A DNA stretch of 64,000 bases from Sandaracinaceae bacterium. GTDB lineage: Bacteria; Myxococcota_A; Polyangia; Polyangiales; Sandaracinaceae. This document shows, one piece after another, positions 23,430-32,463 of this stretch (position 1 is the stretch's first letter; every line of letters starts with the position of its first letter). The position numbers and the translations under genes were made by a program. The DNA lies in assembly GCA_019637095.1 (NCBI GenBank), contig JAHBWG010000043.1, positions 1 through 64,000 on the forward strand, written 5' to 3'. The notes under the pieces were generated by a model that worked only from the letters and a program-made list of their open reading frames with translations, was not told the origin of the DNA and did no database searches.

Positions 23430-25436
23430 GTGGTGGCGGCAAGGCACGGCGCGTGGGCGCTCCTCGGCTCGCTGGCGCTCTGCGCGTGCGGCGCGCCGGA
23501 GCGCCCGCGGTCCGATCTCGCGCCCGCGTGCGCCGACGCGCCGGCCGCGGCGGCCGCGCCCCCCGCCGCCGCGCCACCTGCCGCGTCGCCTTCGACGACC
23601 CTCGTCCTGGACGGAACCCCTGCGATCCCGGACGCGCTCCGCGCGCGCGTGAGCCAGTACATCAACACGCGCAGCGCCGAGCTGGCGAGCCTCGCGCCCG
23701 ACGGCCGCTCGGTCCACGTCATCACGCGCTTCGGCGAGACGGCGCAGCTCCACCACGTCGCGATGCCGATGGGCGCGCGCCGGCAGCTCACGTTCACCGA
23801 GGAGCCGATCCGCGCGGCCGAGCCCGTCCCCGGGACCGACACCGTGCTGCTGCTCTCCGACGTCGGCGGCTCGGAGGACAACCAGATCTACGCGCTCGAG
23901 CCGGGCGGTCGCATCCGCCTGCTCACCGACGGGCGCAGCCGCCACGAGAGCTGGGTGCTCAGCGACGACGGCGCGCGCATCGCGTTCAACGGCAACGCCC
24001 GCGACGGCCGCGCAGTCGACGTCTACGTCGCCGACGGGCTCGACCTCGCGCACGCGCGCCGGGTCACCACGGAGCCCGGGCACTGGTCGCCGCTGGCGTT
24101 CTCGCACGACGGCCGCCGCCTGATCGTCGTGCACTACGTCTCGATCAACGACTCGCGGCTGCACGTCGTCGACCTCGAGACCGGGGCGATGGCGCGGCTC
24201 GGCCCCGAGGCGCCGGCCGCGTCGTACCGCGCGGCGCTGTTCTCGCGCGACGGCGCGCGCGCGTACGTCACGACCGACCGCGAGGGCGAGCACGTCGAGC
24301 TCTACGAGGTCGAGCTCGCGAGCGGCACGTGGCGCGCGCTCACGCGCGCGATCCCGTGGAGCGTCGAGTCGATCGCGCTCTCGCGCGACGGCCGCACGCT
24401 CGCGCTCGTCGTGAACGAGGACGGCTGGTCCGCCCTCCACCTCCTCGACACGCGCACGCGGAGGCTCACGCGGCCGAGCGGGATCCCGCGCGGCCTCGTG
24501 CGGACGCTGCGCTTCGCCCGCGACGCGGGCGTGCTCGGCTTCACGCTCTCGGGGCCGGGCGCGACCGGCGACACGTTCACCTACGAGCTCGCGCGGCGGC
24601 GCCTCGTGCGCTGGACCGAGAGCGAGATCGGCGGGCTCGATCCGGCCGGCTTCGTCGAGCCCGAGCTCGTGCGTTACCCGAGCTTCGACGAGCGCCTCAT
24701 CCCCGCGTTCTTCTACCGCCCGCGCGGCGACGGCCCGTTCCCGGTCGTCGTGCTCATCCACGGCGGGCCCGAGGCGCAGGCGCGGCCGTGGTTCAGCCCG
24801 CTGGTGCAGTACCTCGCGCGCGAGAGCCGGATCGCCGTCGCGGTGCCCAACGTGCGCGGCTCGGACGGCTACGGGAAGGCCTACCTCCAGCTCGACGACG
24901 GCGTCCTGCGCGAGGACTCGGTGCGCGACGTCGGCGCGCTGCTCGACTGGCTCGCGATGCGCGAGGACGTCGACCCCCGCCGCGTCGCCGTGTTCGGTGG
25001 GAGCTACGGCGGCTACATGGTGCTCGCCTCGCTGCTGCACTTCGGCGAGCGGCTGCGGGCCGGCGTCGATCTCGTCGGCATCAGCAACTTCGTGACGTTC
25101 CTCGAGAACACGCGCGCCTACCGGCAGGACCTGCGCCGCGCCGAGTACGGTGACGAGCGAGACCCCGAGATGCGCGCGTTCCTGACGCGGATCTCTCCGC
25201 TCACGCGCGCCGCCGAGATCCGCAGCGCGCTCTTCGTCGCGCACGGGGCGAACGACCCGCGCGTGCCGGTGAGCGAGGCCGAGCAGCTCGTCGCCGCGGT
25301 GCGCGCCTCGGGGCAGGAGGTCTGGTACATGCTCGCGCGCGACGAGGGGCACGGCTTCCGCCGCAAGGAGAACGCGGACCGCTTCCTCCAGCTCGGCGTG
25401 ATGTTCCTCGAGCAGCACCTCGCTCCGCGGGAGTAG
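23430..25436 (+). CDS. S9-family prolyl oligopeptidase-like lipoprotein
   Basis: A 668-residue predicted lipoprotein (Cys20 in LCAC) with a Pro/Ala spacer, a seven-bladed WD/Kelch-like propeller (about 60-400) and an alpha/beta hydrolase C-terminal domain (about 420-668). The catalytic triad is Ser525 (GGSYGGYM), Asp609 (ANDPRVP) and His641 (DEGHGF). Propeller segments such as ELASLAPDGRSVHVI and LAFSHDGRRLIVV are readable. It should cleave peptides after Pro or Ala and is probably anchored to the periplasmic or surface membrane. Two adjacent GTGs (23430, 23433) are possible starts. It may form an operon with the HlyD-like gene 9 bases downstream. Confidence 0.9.
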   Translation: MVAARHGAWALLGSLALCACGAPERPRSDLAPACADAPAAAAAPPAAAPPAASPSTTLVLDGTPAIPDALRARVSQYINTRSAELASLAPDGRSVHVITRFGETAQLHHVAMPMGARRQLTFTEEPIRAAEPVPGTDTVLLLSDVGGSEDNQIYALEPGGRIRLLTDGRSRHESWVLSDDGARIAFNGNARDGRAVDVYVADGLDLAHARRVTTEPGHWSPLAFSHDGRRLIVVHYVSINDSRLHVVDLETGAMARLGPEAPAASYRAALFSRDGARAYVTTDREGEHVELYEVELASGTWRALTRAIPWSVESIALSRDGRTLALVVNEDGWSALHLLDTRTRRLTRPSGIPRGLVRTLRFARDAGVLGFTLSGPGATGDTFTYELARRRLVRWTESEIGGLDPAGFVEPELVRYPSFDERLIPAFFYRPRGDGPFPVVVLIHGGPEAQARPWFSPLVQYLARESRIAVAVPNVRGSDGYGKAYLQLDDGVLREDSVRDVGALLDWLAMREDVDPRRVAVFGGSYGGYMVLASLLHFGERLRAGVDLVGISNFVTFLENTRAYRQDLRRAEYGDERDPEMRAFLTRISPLTRAAEIRSALFVAHGANDPRVPVSEAEQLVAAVRASGQEVWYMLARDEGHGFRRKENADRFLQLGVMFLEQHLAPRE

Positions 25437-25439
25437 GCT
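25434..25439 (+). promoter_or_regulatory. Putative -10 box (TAGGCT) over the S9 stop codon
   Basis: TAGGCT overlaps the S9 stop TAG and ends 6 bases before GTG 25446. The HlyD-like gene may therefore have its own leaderless promoter in addition to readthrough. Confidence 0.35.
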
Positions 25440-25445
25440 GTCGGC

Positions 25446-26438
25446 GTGGACGTCGACGAGCCGGAGCTCCGCCCCGCCCCGATCGGCGTCCGCGTCGTCC
25501 CGCTCGCGTGCCGGCGCACGGGGGCGCCGCTCGCGATCGAGGGGCGCGTGGCCGCCTCGCGCGCGGTGGTGATCAAGGCGCCGAGCTCCGGCGTGCTCGC
25601 CGGGCTCGACGTCCAGCTCGGCGCGAGCGTGCGGGAGGGTGAGCTGCTCGCGACCCTCGGCGCGGACGCGCACGACCAGCGCGTGCTCGCCGCGGAGGCG
25701 CAAGTCTGTTTGCTCGAGGCGCAGCTCGAGGAGCGGCGCGACGCGCTCCTCGGCGCGAGCTCGCGCGGCGAGGCGCCGGACCGGATCGCGTCCTTCGAGT
25801 CGAAGGTGCGCGTCGCCGAGCACCGGCTCGCGCACGAGCGCCTGCAGGCCGAGCGGCACGCGCGGGCGCGTGCGCTCGTCGAGGTGCACGCGCCGTTCGA
25901 TGCGCGCGTCGCCGCGGTCAACGCCGCGGCCGGGGCCACGGTCCCGGCGGGCCACACGTTGATCGAGCTGGTGGCGATCGACCCCGCGGTGGTCGTCGTC
26001 GACGTGCCGACGTGGGTCGCGGCGCACGCGGTGATCGGCGCCGCGGTCGAGGTGCGCGCGGACTGCGATCGCGCTCCGCGCGCCGGGCGCGTGAGCCACT
26101 GGGCGCCGACCGCGAACGACGGCGTGCGCCGCGTGCTCGTCGAGGTCGACAACGCCGACGGTCGGCTCGCCGCCGGCGAGGGGGCGCTCGCGCTGTTCGA
26201 CGTCGGCGAGCGCGACGCCTTCTTCGCGCCGCGCGCCGCGCTCGTGACGGCCGATCGGGCGACGTGCTTGCAGCTCGTCGAGCACTCGGTGGCGCGGATC
26301 GAGCGGGTGCGGGTCGTCGGCGGCGACGCCGACGAGGTCGAGGTCGCGGGGCGCCTGCACCCCTCGCAGCTCGTGGTGCTGCACGCCGAGCGGCCGCTGC
26401 GCGCCGAGGCCGAGGTGATCATCCGCGGGGACCATTGA
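25446..26438 (+). CDS. HlyD/MFP-like adaptor protein without signal peptide
   Basis: A 330-residue protein with the order of a membrane fusion protein. A first lipoyl-half (AVVIKAPSSGVLAGLDVQLG, about 39-58) is followed by a helical hairpin (about 85-145), the second lipoyl-half (VEVHAPFDARVAAVNAAAG, about 146-164) and beta-barrel segments. No N-terminal membrane helix, lipobox or signal sequence can be seen, and no transporter gene is adjacent, which is odd for this family. A cytoplasmic role or export by another route is possible, or the start is misplaced, though no upstream in-frame hydrophobic stretch is available. Confidence in the fold is moderate. Confidence 0.7.
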   Translation: MDVDEPELRPAPIGVRVVPLACRRTGAPLAIEGRVAASRAVVIKAPSSGVLAGLDVQLGASVREGELLATLGADAHDQRVLAAEAQVCLLEAQLEERRDALLGASSRGEAPDRIASFESKVRVAEHRLAHERLQAERHARARALVEVHAPFDARVAAVNAAAGATVPAGHTLIELVAIDPAVVVVDVPTWVAAHAVIGAAVEVRADCDRAPRAGRVSHWAPTANDGVRRVLVEVDNADGRLAAGEGALALFDVGERDAFFAPRAALVTADRATCLQLVEHSVARIERVRVVGGDADEVEVAGRLHPSQLVVLHAERPLRAEAEVIIRGDH

Positions 26439-26535
26439 GCGCGCGCTCGGGTCGCGGCCGGCCGCGCGCCGACCGGGTGTGAGAGACCGCCGACTGTAAG
26501 GTGGCGGCGCCCTTCCACTCGCGCGGGGCTGCCGC

Positions 26536-26541
26536 TACCCT
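26536..26541 (+). promoter_or_regulatory. Putative -10 box (TACCCT)
   Basis: TACCCT ends 7 bases before the GTG at 26549. This geometry decides the start, since an in-frame ATG further up at 26501 would span the box. Confidence 0.4.
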
Positions 26542-26548
26542 GCCTCGC

Positions 26549-26980
26549 GTGAGTCGTCGGGCCGCGCTGCTGTTGTCCTCGTCGTTGGCGCTCGCGCTCG
26601 TCGGGTGCGCCCGCGGTGGAGACGGACTCGAGGACGCCGGCGGTGGCGGCGGCATCGACGCCGGCGCGAACGTGGACGCCGGCGGCGGGGTGGACGCGGG
26701 CGCCTACGACGCGGGTGGGGACATCCCGCCCGTCGACGCGGGGACCGACGCGGGCGCGGGCCCGATCGACGCCGGCTCCGACGCGGGCCCGCCCGGCTTC
26801 GACGCGGGGCACGACGCAGGCCCGCCCGGCTTCGACGCGGGCACCGACGCTGGCTACGACGCCGGCGTCGACGCGGGCGGCACCATGGATCCCTGCGGGC
26901 TCTTCCCGCTCGCGTGCTGCCCCGGGAACACCTGCTTCAGCGGCTTCATGTGCTTCGCGGGGTTCTGCGTCCCGGAGTGA
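26549..26980 (+). CDS. Asp-Ala-Gly repeat lipoprotein with cysteine-rich end
   Basis: A 143-residue predicted lipoprotein (lipobox LVGC, Cys20). Residues 25-108 are a low-complexity chain of about 15 DAG triplets with Gly/Pro/Thr between them. The end carries a compact module with seven cysteines (CGLFPLACCPGNTCFSGF, then MCFAGFC). The DAG chain looks like a flexible surface spacer that carries the small disulphide domain away from the membrane. This same spacer type occurs in several other proteins here. Function unknown. Confidence 0.75.
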   Translation: MSRRAALLLSSSLALALVGCARGGDGLEDAGGGGGIDAGANVDAGGGVDAGAYDAGGDIPPVDAGTDAGAGPIDAGSDAGPPGFDAGHDAGPPGFDAGTDAGYDAGVDAGGTMDPCGLFPLACCPGNTCFSGFMCFAGFCVPE

Positions 26981-27030
26981 CGGCGCGGCCGCGTGACGTC
27001 CGGAATTTGACGCGCGCGCCCCGCCTGAAC

Positions 27031-28344
27031 ATGGTGGAGGAGATGCGCCCCGCCGTCTTCGCGCTCGCGCTGCTCGTCCCGGCCGTGGCCGGCGCGCAGC
27101 CGCTCGCGATCCTGGCGCCGCCGCCGGCCGACCCGTTCCTCGGCGAGAGCGCCCCCGAGGGGCCCGAGCCGTTCGGCGCGCCGATCGGCCTCTACGATCC
27201 GAGCGGCCAGGCGATGCGCGCGTTCCACGAGTCGCTGCGCCGCGCGGAGGCGGGTGAGGATCAGGCGCGCGTCGTGTTCTACGGCGCCTCGCACGTCGCG
27301 GCCGACTTCTTCCCGCAGCTCGTGCGCCAGCGCCTGCAGGAGCGCTTCGGCGACGCGGGCCACGGCTTCGTGATGCCGGTGCGCCCGTGGCGCGGCTACC
27401 GCCACCTCGGCGGTCCGACCGTCGAGTGGATCCGGCAGTGGAGCGGCCTGCGGATCCGCGCGGGCTCGCGCGCGGTCGAGCCGCTCGGCGTCGCCGGCAT
27501 GGCCGTCGAGACGACCCGCCCGACCGCGTGGGGCCGCCTCGACACCGCCGGCCTGCGCGCGGGCCGCTTCGTGGTGCACTACCTCCGCCAGCCCGGCGGC
27601 GGCACCTTCGAGCTGCGCGTCGACGGCGGCCGACCGCTCCGCGTGCCGACGTCCGCGGACGCGATGGCGCCGGGCCTCGAGACGATCGACGGCCTCGCCG
27701 ATGGGCCCCACGTGCTCGAGGTCCGCGCGCGCGGCGACGGCCCCGTGCGCCTCTTCGGCGTCTCCGTCGAGCGCGAGCACGCGGGCGTGATCGTCGACAC
27801 GATGGGCCTCAACGGCGCGCGCGCGAGCTCACAGCTCCTCTGGCAGCAGGACCTGCACGAGCCCGCGCTCCGCAGCCTGCGCCCCAGCTTGGTCGTGCTC
27901 GCCTACGGCACCAACGAGAGCGGCGACGACTCGCCGATCGAGCGCTACGAGGAGGAGCTGTTGCGCGTCGTCGGCCGCGTTCGCGGCGTCGTCCCGAGCG
28001 CCTCGTGCCTCTTGATCGGCCCGAGCGATCGGCCGCTGCGCGCCGGCGGCGAGCTCGTCGAGCGGCCGCGCACGCGCGAGATCATCGAGGTGCAGCGCCG
28101 CGTCGCGCGCGCGCTCGGCTGCGGGTTCTTCGACCTCGTCGAGTTCGGCGGCGGCCCGCTGTCGATGGTCCGGTGGGCGGCGAGCGATCCGCCCTTCGCG
28201 CAGCGCGATCTCGTGCACTTCACCGTCCGCGCATACCAGCGCCTCGGCGAGGTCCTCCACGACGCGATCATGGCGGGCTTCACGCCTGCGCGTGACGAGG
28301 AGCGCGGGGCGCCGATGGCGCTCAGCGGCTCAGGTAGTCGCTGA
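27031..28344 (+). CDS. Secreted SGNH-hydrolase-like protein
   Basis: A 437-residue protein with a signal peptide (cleavage about residue 22) and an SGNH/GDSL esterase fold. Block I is FYGASHVAAD with Ser87 (GAS in place of GDS), block III is YGTNES (292-297), and the terminal pair is Asp393...His396 in RDLVHFT. It resembles the neighbour on the other strand (shared RFGDAGHGFV and D-x-x-G-x-AMR-x-F) and so is a paralogue. Enzymes of this type remove or transfer acyl groups on polysaccharide or peptidoglycan. It overlaps the convergent SGNH gene by 23 bases. The ATG at 27043, with GGAGGAG immediately before it, is an alternative start. Confidence 0.85.
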   Translation: MVEEMRPAVFALALLVPAVAGAQPLAILAPPPADPFLGESAPEGPEPFGAPIGLYDPSGQAMRAFHESLRRAEAGEDQARVVFYGASHVAADFFPQLVRQRLQERFGDAGHGFVMPVRPWRGYRHLGGPTVEWIRQWSGLRIRAGSRAVEPLGVAGMAVETTRPTAWGRLDTAGLRAGRFVVHYLRQPGGGTFELRVDGGRPLRVPTSADAMAPGLETIDGLADGPHVLEVRARGDGPVRLFGVSVEREHAGVIVDTMGLNGARASSQLLWQQDLHEPALRSLRPSLVVLAYGTNESGDDSPIERYEEELLRVVGRVRGVVPSASCLLIGPSDRPLRAGGELVERPRTREIIEVQRRVARALGCGFFDLVEFGGGPLSMVRWAASDPPFAQRDLVHFTVRAYQRLGEVLHDAIMAGFTPARDEERGAPMALSGSGSR

Positions 28345-29893
28345 AGCCCTTCAGGATCGCGCGGTACAGCATGTTGCCCACGACGCGATAGCCCGCGGGC
28401 GTCGCGTGCCGGAAGTCGCCGAACGCGAGCCGCGGTTGGCTGCGGAACCAGCGCCGCATCGCGCCGTCGCCGCCCATCGCCTGCCACGTGTCGAAGAACG
28501 CGCAGCGCTCGGCCTCCGCGGCGCGGCGCTGCGCGGCCACGATCACGGGGACCTGCGCCATCGTCACGATGTTGCCTCGCTCGTCGCGCACCGCCTGATC
28601 GAGCGGCGCCATCAAGAGGCACGCGGCCTCCGGGCGCGCGCGCCGCACGAGGCGGATCACCTGGCGGAAGTCGTCCTCGAACTGAGGGCCGGTGCGCCCG
28701 GCGTCGTCCGCGTCGTTGCCGCCGAAGTGGATCACGACGAGGTTCGTCTGCCGGTGCTGGTGCTGGGCGCGGAAGTGCTCGGGGTCGAGCCCGAGCATGC
28801 GGCGCGCGCGCGCGCCGACCATCCCGAGCGAGTCGTACACGACGCCGGGGCCGTCGCGCTCGAGCACCATCCCGAAGAGCTGAGCTTCGCCGCCGCCGAT
28901 CGCGCGGAGCTCGAGCCGGTGCGGCCCGTCCGGCACCTGGACGGAGTGCCACGCGTCCATCGTCTCGCCGCGCGTGCTCACGACCTCGCGCTCGCCGTCG
29001 TCGACGCGCAGGTCCACGCGGCCGCCGCGCGGGTGCTGCCGGTACCAGAGCTCGAAGCGCGAGACGCGCCCGCCGACCGGGCCCGAGTCATCGGTCCCGA
29101 AGCGCGCGCTCGCGCTCGTCGCGCGGGACATGACGCCGCCGTACCCGTAGACGTGATCGCGGCGCCCGGCGCGGATGAGCTGGTCGAGGTCCCACGCGGC
29201 GTCGTCGGCGCTGTGCCGTACGTCCTGGTGGCGGTAGGGCATCGTCCCGCGCGCGATCAGCACGAACCCGTGCCCCGCGTCGCCGAAGCGCCGCTGGAGC
29301 TGGCGCCGCATCGTGACGGTGATCCCGTCGCCCGCGATCGAGGAGTCGCCGTAGTGCGCGACGCGCGTGATGGCGCCCGGCTCCCGCTGCGCGGTCCGCA
29401 GCAGGGCGTCGTAGAACGGGCGCATCGCGCGCCCGTCGGGATCCTCGAGCTCGAGGACGAGCCCCTCGAGCTCGCTCGGATCGATGCGCACCGCCGGCGG
29501 CGCCTCGTCCGGCGCGGTCGGCGCGGGCTCGGGAGGCGGCGCGTCGTCCTCGGCGAGGTTCGCGACGACGGCGTCGCCGAGGACCGACGCGACGTTCCCC
29601 GCCGGCGCGCCGCTCGCGGCGCCACCCGTCGCGACCGCGAGGCCACCCTCGATCGGCTCCTCGCGGGTGAACATCCGCACGATCGGCACGCCCTCGCCCT
29701 CGACCCACGGCTGCCACCGGCGCAGCGCGCTCGAGGCATAGGGGAGGGCGCCGAGCGCGCCGAGCACGAGGACCACCACGCCGAGGTGCGCGAGCCCCGC
29801 GCTCGTCGTGGCGTGCGAGCCGCTCGCGCCCTCCTGCCCCGAGAGGGTGTTCGAGCCCTCCTCGCCGAGGAGCTCCGTGTCGTCGTCGCGCAT
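28322..29893 (-). CDS. Membrane-anchored SGNH-hydrolase-like protein partner of MBOAT
   Basis: A 523-residue protein with one N-terminal transmembrane helix (about 35-53), a Pro/Ala linker and a periplasmic SGNH domain. Block I is HYGDSSIAGD with Ser184, block III is HFGGNDADD, and the catalytic pair is Asp and His in GDFRHATPAGY. It is 8 bases downstream of the MBOAT gene and so is very likely co-transcribed. The MBOAT exports acyl groups and the SGNH protein transfers them to a polymer, as AlgI/AlgJ or PatA/PatB do. The domain is related to the convergent protein at 27031-28344. The target polymer is unknown. Confidence 0.88.
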   Translation of the reverse strand: MRDDDTELLGEEGSNTLSGQEGASGSHATTSAGLAHLGVVVLVLGALGALPYASSALRRWQPWVEGEGVPIVRMFTREEPIEGGLAVATGGAASGAPAGNVASVLGDAVVANLAEDDAPPPEPAPTAPDEAPPAVRIDPSELEGLVLELEDPDGRAMRPFYDALLRTAQREPGAITRVAHYGDSSIAGDGITVTMRRQLQRRFGDAGHGFVLIARGTMPYRHQDVRHSADDAAWDLDQLIRAGRRDHVYGYGGVMSRATSASARFGTDDSGPVGGRVSRFELWYRQHPRGGRVDLRVDDGEREVVSTRGETMDAWHSVQVPDGPHRLELRAIGGGEAQLFGMVLERDGPGVVYDSLGMVGARARRMLGLDPEHFRAQHQHRQTNLVVIHFGGNDADDAGRTGPQFEDDFRQVIRLVRRARPEAACLLMAPLDQAVRDERGNIVTMAQVPVIVAAQRRAAEAERCAFFDTWQAMGGDGAMRRWFRSQPRLAFGDFRHATPAGYRVVGNMLYRAILKGFSDYLSR

Positions 29894-29901
29894 CCGGGTC
29901 G

Positions 29902-31422
29902 TCAGAACTGGAAGTAGATGTACGGGACCGCCTCGGCGGTGACGAAGACGGCGAGCACCGCGCCCACCAGCGCGAGCACGACGCCTTGCCCCCACGCGGG
30001 GAGCCCGACGAAGCGCGCGCGCGTCGCCTCGAGCCAGGACCGAGGCAGGTAGTGCAGCACGAATCCGCCGAGAAGCACGCCCCAGAGGGACGGCGCGACC
30101 TGGGCGAGCGACCACGTGCCGCTGAAGAGGCGCCCGCCGACCGCCGCCGCGTTGTCGAGGTCGGTGGCCCGGAAGAGGATCCGCGAGAGCACGACGAACT
30201 GTAGCGTGAGCACGATCTTGAAGGCGGTGAGGGCCCGCGGATCGCGATCGCGCCCGCCGCGGAGCCGATCGACGAGCCGGTTCCACGGACGCGCCAGGAC
30301 GTACGCGTCTTCATCGGCGGGCGCGGCCCGCGCGCGCACGAGGTAGCGGTTCCACAAGACGGCGAGCGCCTGGAGGTTCCCGTAGATCACGAACGTCCAC
30401 GACGCGCCGTGCCACAGACCGATCAGGAACATCGTGAGCCAGAGGTTGAAGTAGGTGCGCAGCTCGCTCCCCTTGCTGCCCCCGAGCGGGAAGTAGAGGT
30501 AGTCGCGCAGCCACGTCGACAGCGTCATGTGCCAGCGCCGCCAGAACTCGGCGACGCTCGTCGCCTGGTAGGGGCGGTCGAAGTTCTCCGGCAGCTCGAT
30601 GCCGAACAGGCGCGCGGAGCCCCGCGCGATGTCGGTGTAGCCGGAGAAGTCGGCGTAGATCTGGAGCGTGAACGCGTAGAGCCCGACGAGCGTCTCGGGC
30701 GCGGTGAACGCGGCCGGATCGGCGAACACGCGGTCGACCAGGTTCACGCTCACGAAGTCGGCGAGCACGATCTTCTTGAACAGGCCGACCGCGATGAGGA
30801 AGAGCGCGTCGGAGACGCGCGCGCGGTCGAGCCACGGCGCGCGCCGGAGCTGCGGCAGCATCTCGGAGGCGCGCACGATCGGCCCGGCCACGAGCTGCGC
30901 GAAGAACGTGACGTAGAACGCGAACTCGATCGGGTTGCGGACGGGCCGGAGCCGGCCGCGGTAGACGTCGATCGTGTAGCTGAGGGTCTGGAACGTGTAG
31001 AAGCTGATGCCGACGGGCAAGAGCACGTCGAGCACCGGCGGCTCGATCGTCACGCCCGCGATCGACAGGACGTCGCGCGCCGCCTCGCCGAAGAAGTTGA
31101 AGTACTTGAAGGCGCCGAGCAGGCCCAGGTTGCCCGCGAGGCTCACGCCGAGCCACGCGCGGCGCGCGCCCGGGGAGCGCGCGCGCCCGAGCGCGAGCCC
31201 GACCCCGAAGTCGAGCGCCGTCGAGAAGAGGATCAGCGCGATGTAGCGCCAGTTCCACGCCATGTAGAAGGCGCAGCTCGCGAGGAAGCCGAAGCCCAGG
31301 CGCAGCCAGGTGGCGCGCACGCGGGGGCCGTCGTCGCGCTCGGGGCCGCCGAAGCGCAGCGCCCAATACCCCGCGAGCGTCAGCCCCAGGAACGCGAAAT
31401 AGTCGAGGCTGTTGAAGAGCAT
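29902..31422 (-). CDS. MBOAT family membrane O-acyltransferase (AlgI/PatA-like)
   Basis: A 506-residue multi-pass membrane protein with the family's usual 10-12 helices. Diagnostic segments are YADFSGYTDIARGSARLFG, EFWRRWHMTLSTWLRDYLYFPLGGS and the invariant histidine His338 in LWHGASWTF. AlgI-type proteins carry acetyl from cytoplasmic acetyl-CoA across the membrane for O-acetylation of alginate, cellulose or peptidoglycan. No alginate or cellulose synthase genes are in the window, so the acceptor is open. Operon partner: the SGNH gene downstream. Confidence 0.95.
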   Translation of the reverse strand: MLFNSLDYFAFLGLTLAGYWALRFGGPERDDGPRVRATWLRLGFGFLASCAFYMAWNWRYIALILFSTALDFGVGLALGRARSPGARRAWLGVSLAGNLGLLGAFKYFNFFGEAARDVLSIAGVTIEPPVLDVLLPVGISFYTFQTLSYTIDVYRGRLRPVRNPIEFAFYVTFFAQLVAGPIVRASEMLPQLRRAPWLDRARVSDALFLIAVGLFKKIVLADFVSVNLVDRVFADPAAFTAPETLVGLYAFTLQIYADFSGYTDIARGSARLFGIELPENFDRPYQATSVAEFWRRWHMTLSTWLRDYLYFPLGGSKGSELRTYFNLWLTMFLIGLWHGASWTFVIYGNLQALAVLWNRYLVRARAAPADEDAYVLARPWNRLVDRLRGGRDRDPRALTAFKIVLTLQFVVLSRILFRATDLDNAAAVGGRLFSGTWSLAQVAPSLWGVLLGGFVLHYLPRSWLEATRARFVGLPAWGQGVVLALVGAVLAVFVTAEAVPYIYFQF

Positions 31423-31489
31423 GGGCCCGGGGCGCGTCGGTTGTACTCGTCGGGCCCCCGTGGGGCAAAACGTCGCCCGGAGGATGGTG

Positions 31490-31511
31490 TAAGCTGCGGG
31501 CAGCTGGGAGG
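31490..31511 (+). promoter_or_regulatory. Putative -10 box and Shine-Dalgarno sequence
   Basis: TAAGCT (31490-31495) with a TG just before it, followed by GGGAGG (31506-31511) nine bases before the ATG at 31521. This gene therefore has a conventional short leader, unlike many of its neighbours. Confidence 0.4.
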
Positions 31512-31520
31512 TGTTTCGAT

Positions 31521-32199
<679 letters not shown>

Positions 32200-32204
<5 letters not shown>

Positions 32205-32259
32205 CGAGCTCGCTAGGCGAGGGAGCCGGGAGCCGACCGTGTGCGGTCGCGCTCCCGGC
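32200..32259. terminator. Palindrome plus 15-bp hairpin after convergent stop codons
   Basis: CCTAGCGAGCTCGCTAGG (32200-32217) is a perfect 18-base palindrome that contains the TAG of the DUF4215 gene and, on the other strand, the TAG of the small frame at 32213. Next to it, 32225-32239 pairs with 32244-32259 (9 + 6 base pairs, one bulged C, TGTG loop). Strong bidirectional terminator candidate. Confidence 0.55.
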
Positions 32260-32326
32260 CCAGCCGCAGGGTGAGCACGAAGATCGCCACGCTCAGCGCG
32301 GCGACGAGGACGGGGACGAGGGGCAT
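32213..32326 (-). CDS. Possible small single-pass membrane protein
   Basis: A 37-residue frame with a convincing membrane segment (VPVLVAALSVAIFVLTL) followed by a basic, charged tail. A weak GAAGGG lies just before the ATG at 32326. Against it: the strong hairpin at 32225-32259 overlaps the C-terminal codons, so the frame may be fortuitous. If real, it would be a small regulatory or accessory peptide. Not recognised. Confidence 0.35.
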   Translation of the reverse strand: MPLVPVLVAALSVAIFVLTLRLGRERDRTRSAPGSLA

Positions 32327-32449
32327 GCCCTTCGTCCCCGCACTCGTCGTGCCATCCGCGGGGCGGCCCGGGGACGGGCCAGCGCGCAGCGCTTCGTGTC
32401 GGCGCGGCCACGACGAGTGCGTTCTCGGATCGCGAACCGGACGCGCGTG

Positions 32450-32455
32450 CATACT
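32450..32455 (+). promoter_or_regulatory. Putative -10 box (CATACT)
   Basis: CATACT with a preceding TG ends 8 bases before the ATG at 32464, the leaderless geometry seen at other genes. Stretch 32327-32449 holds nothing else recognisable. Confidence 0.35.
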
Positions 32456-32463
32456 TGGCGCCC

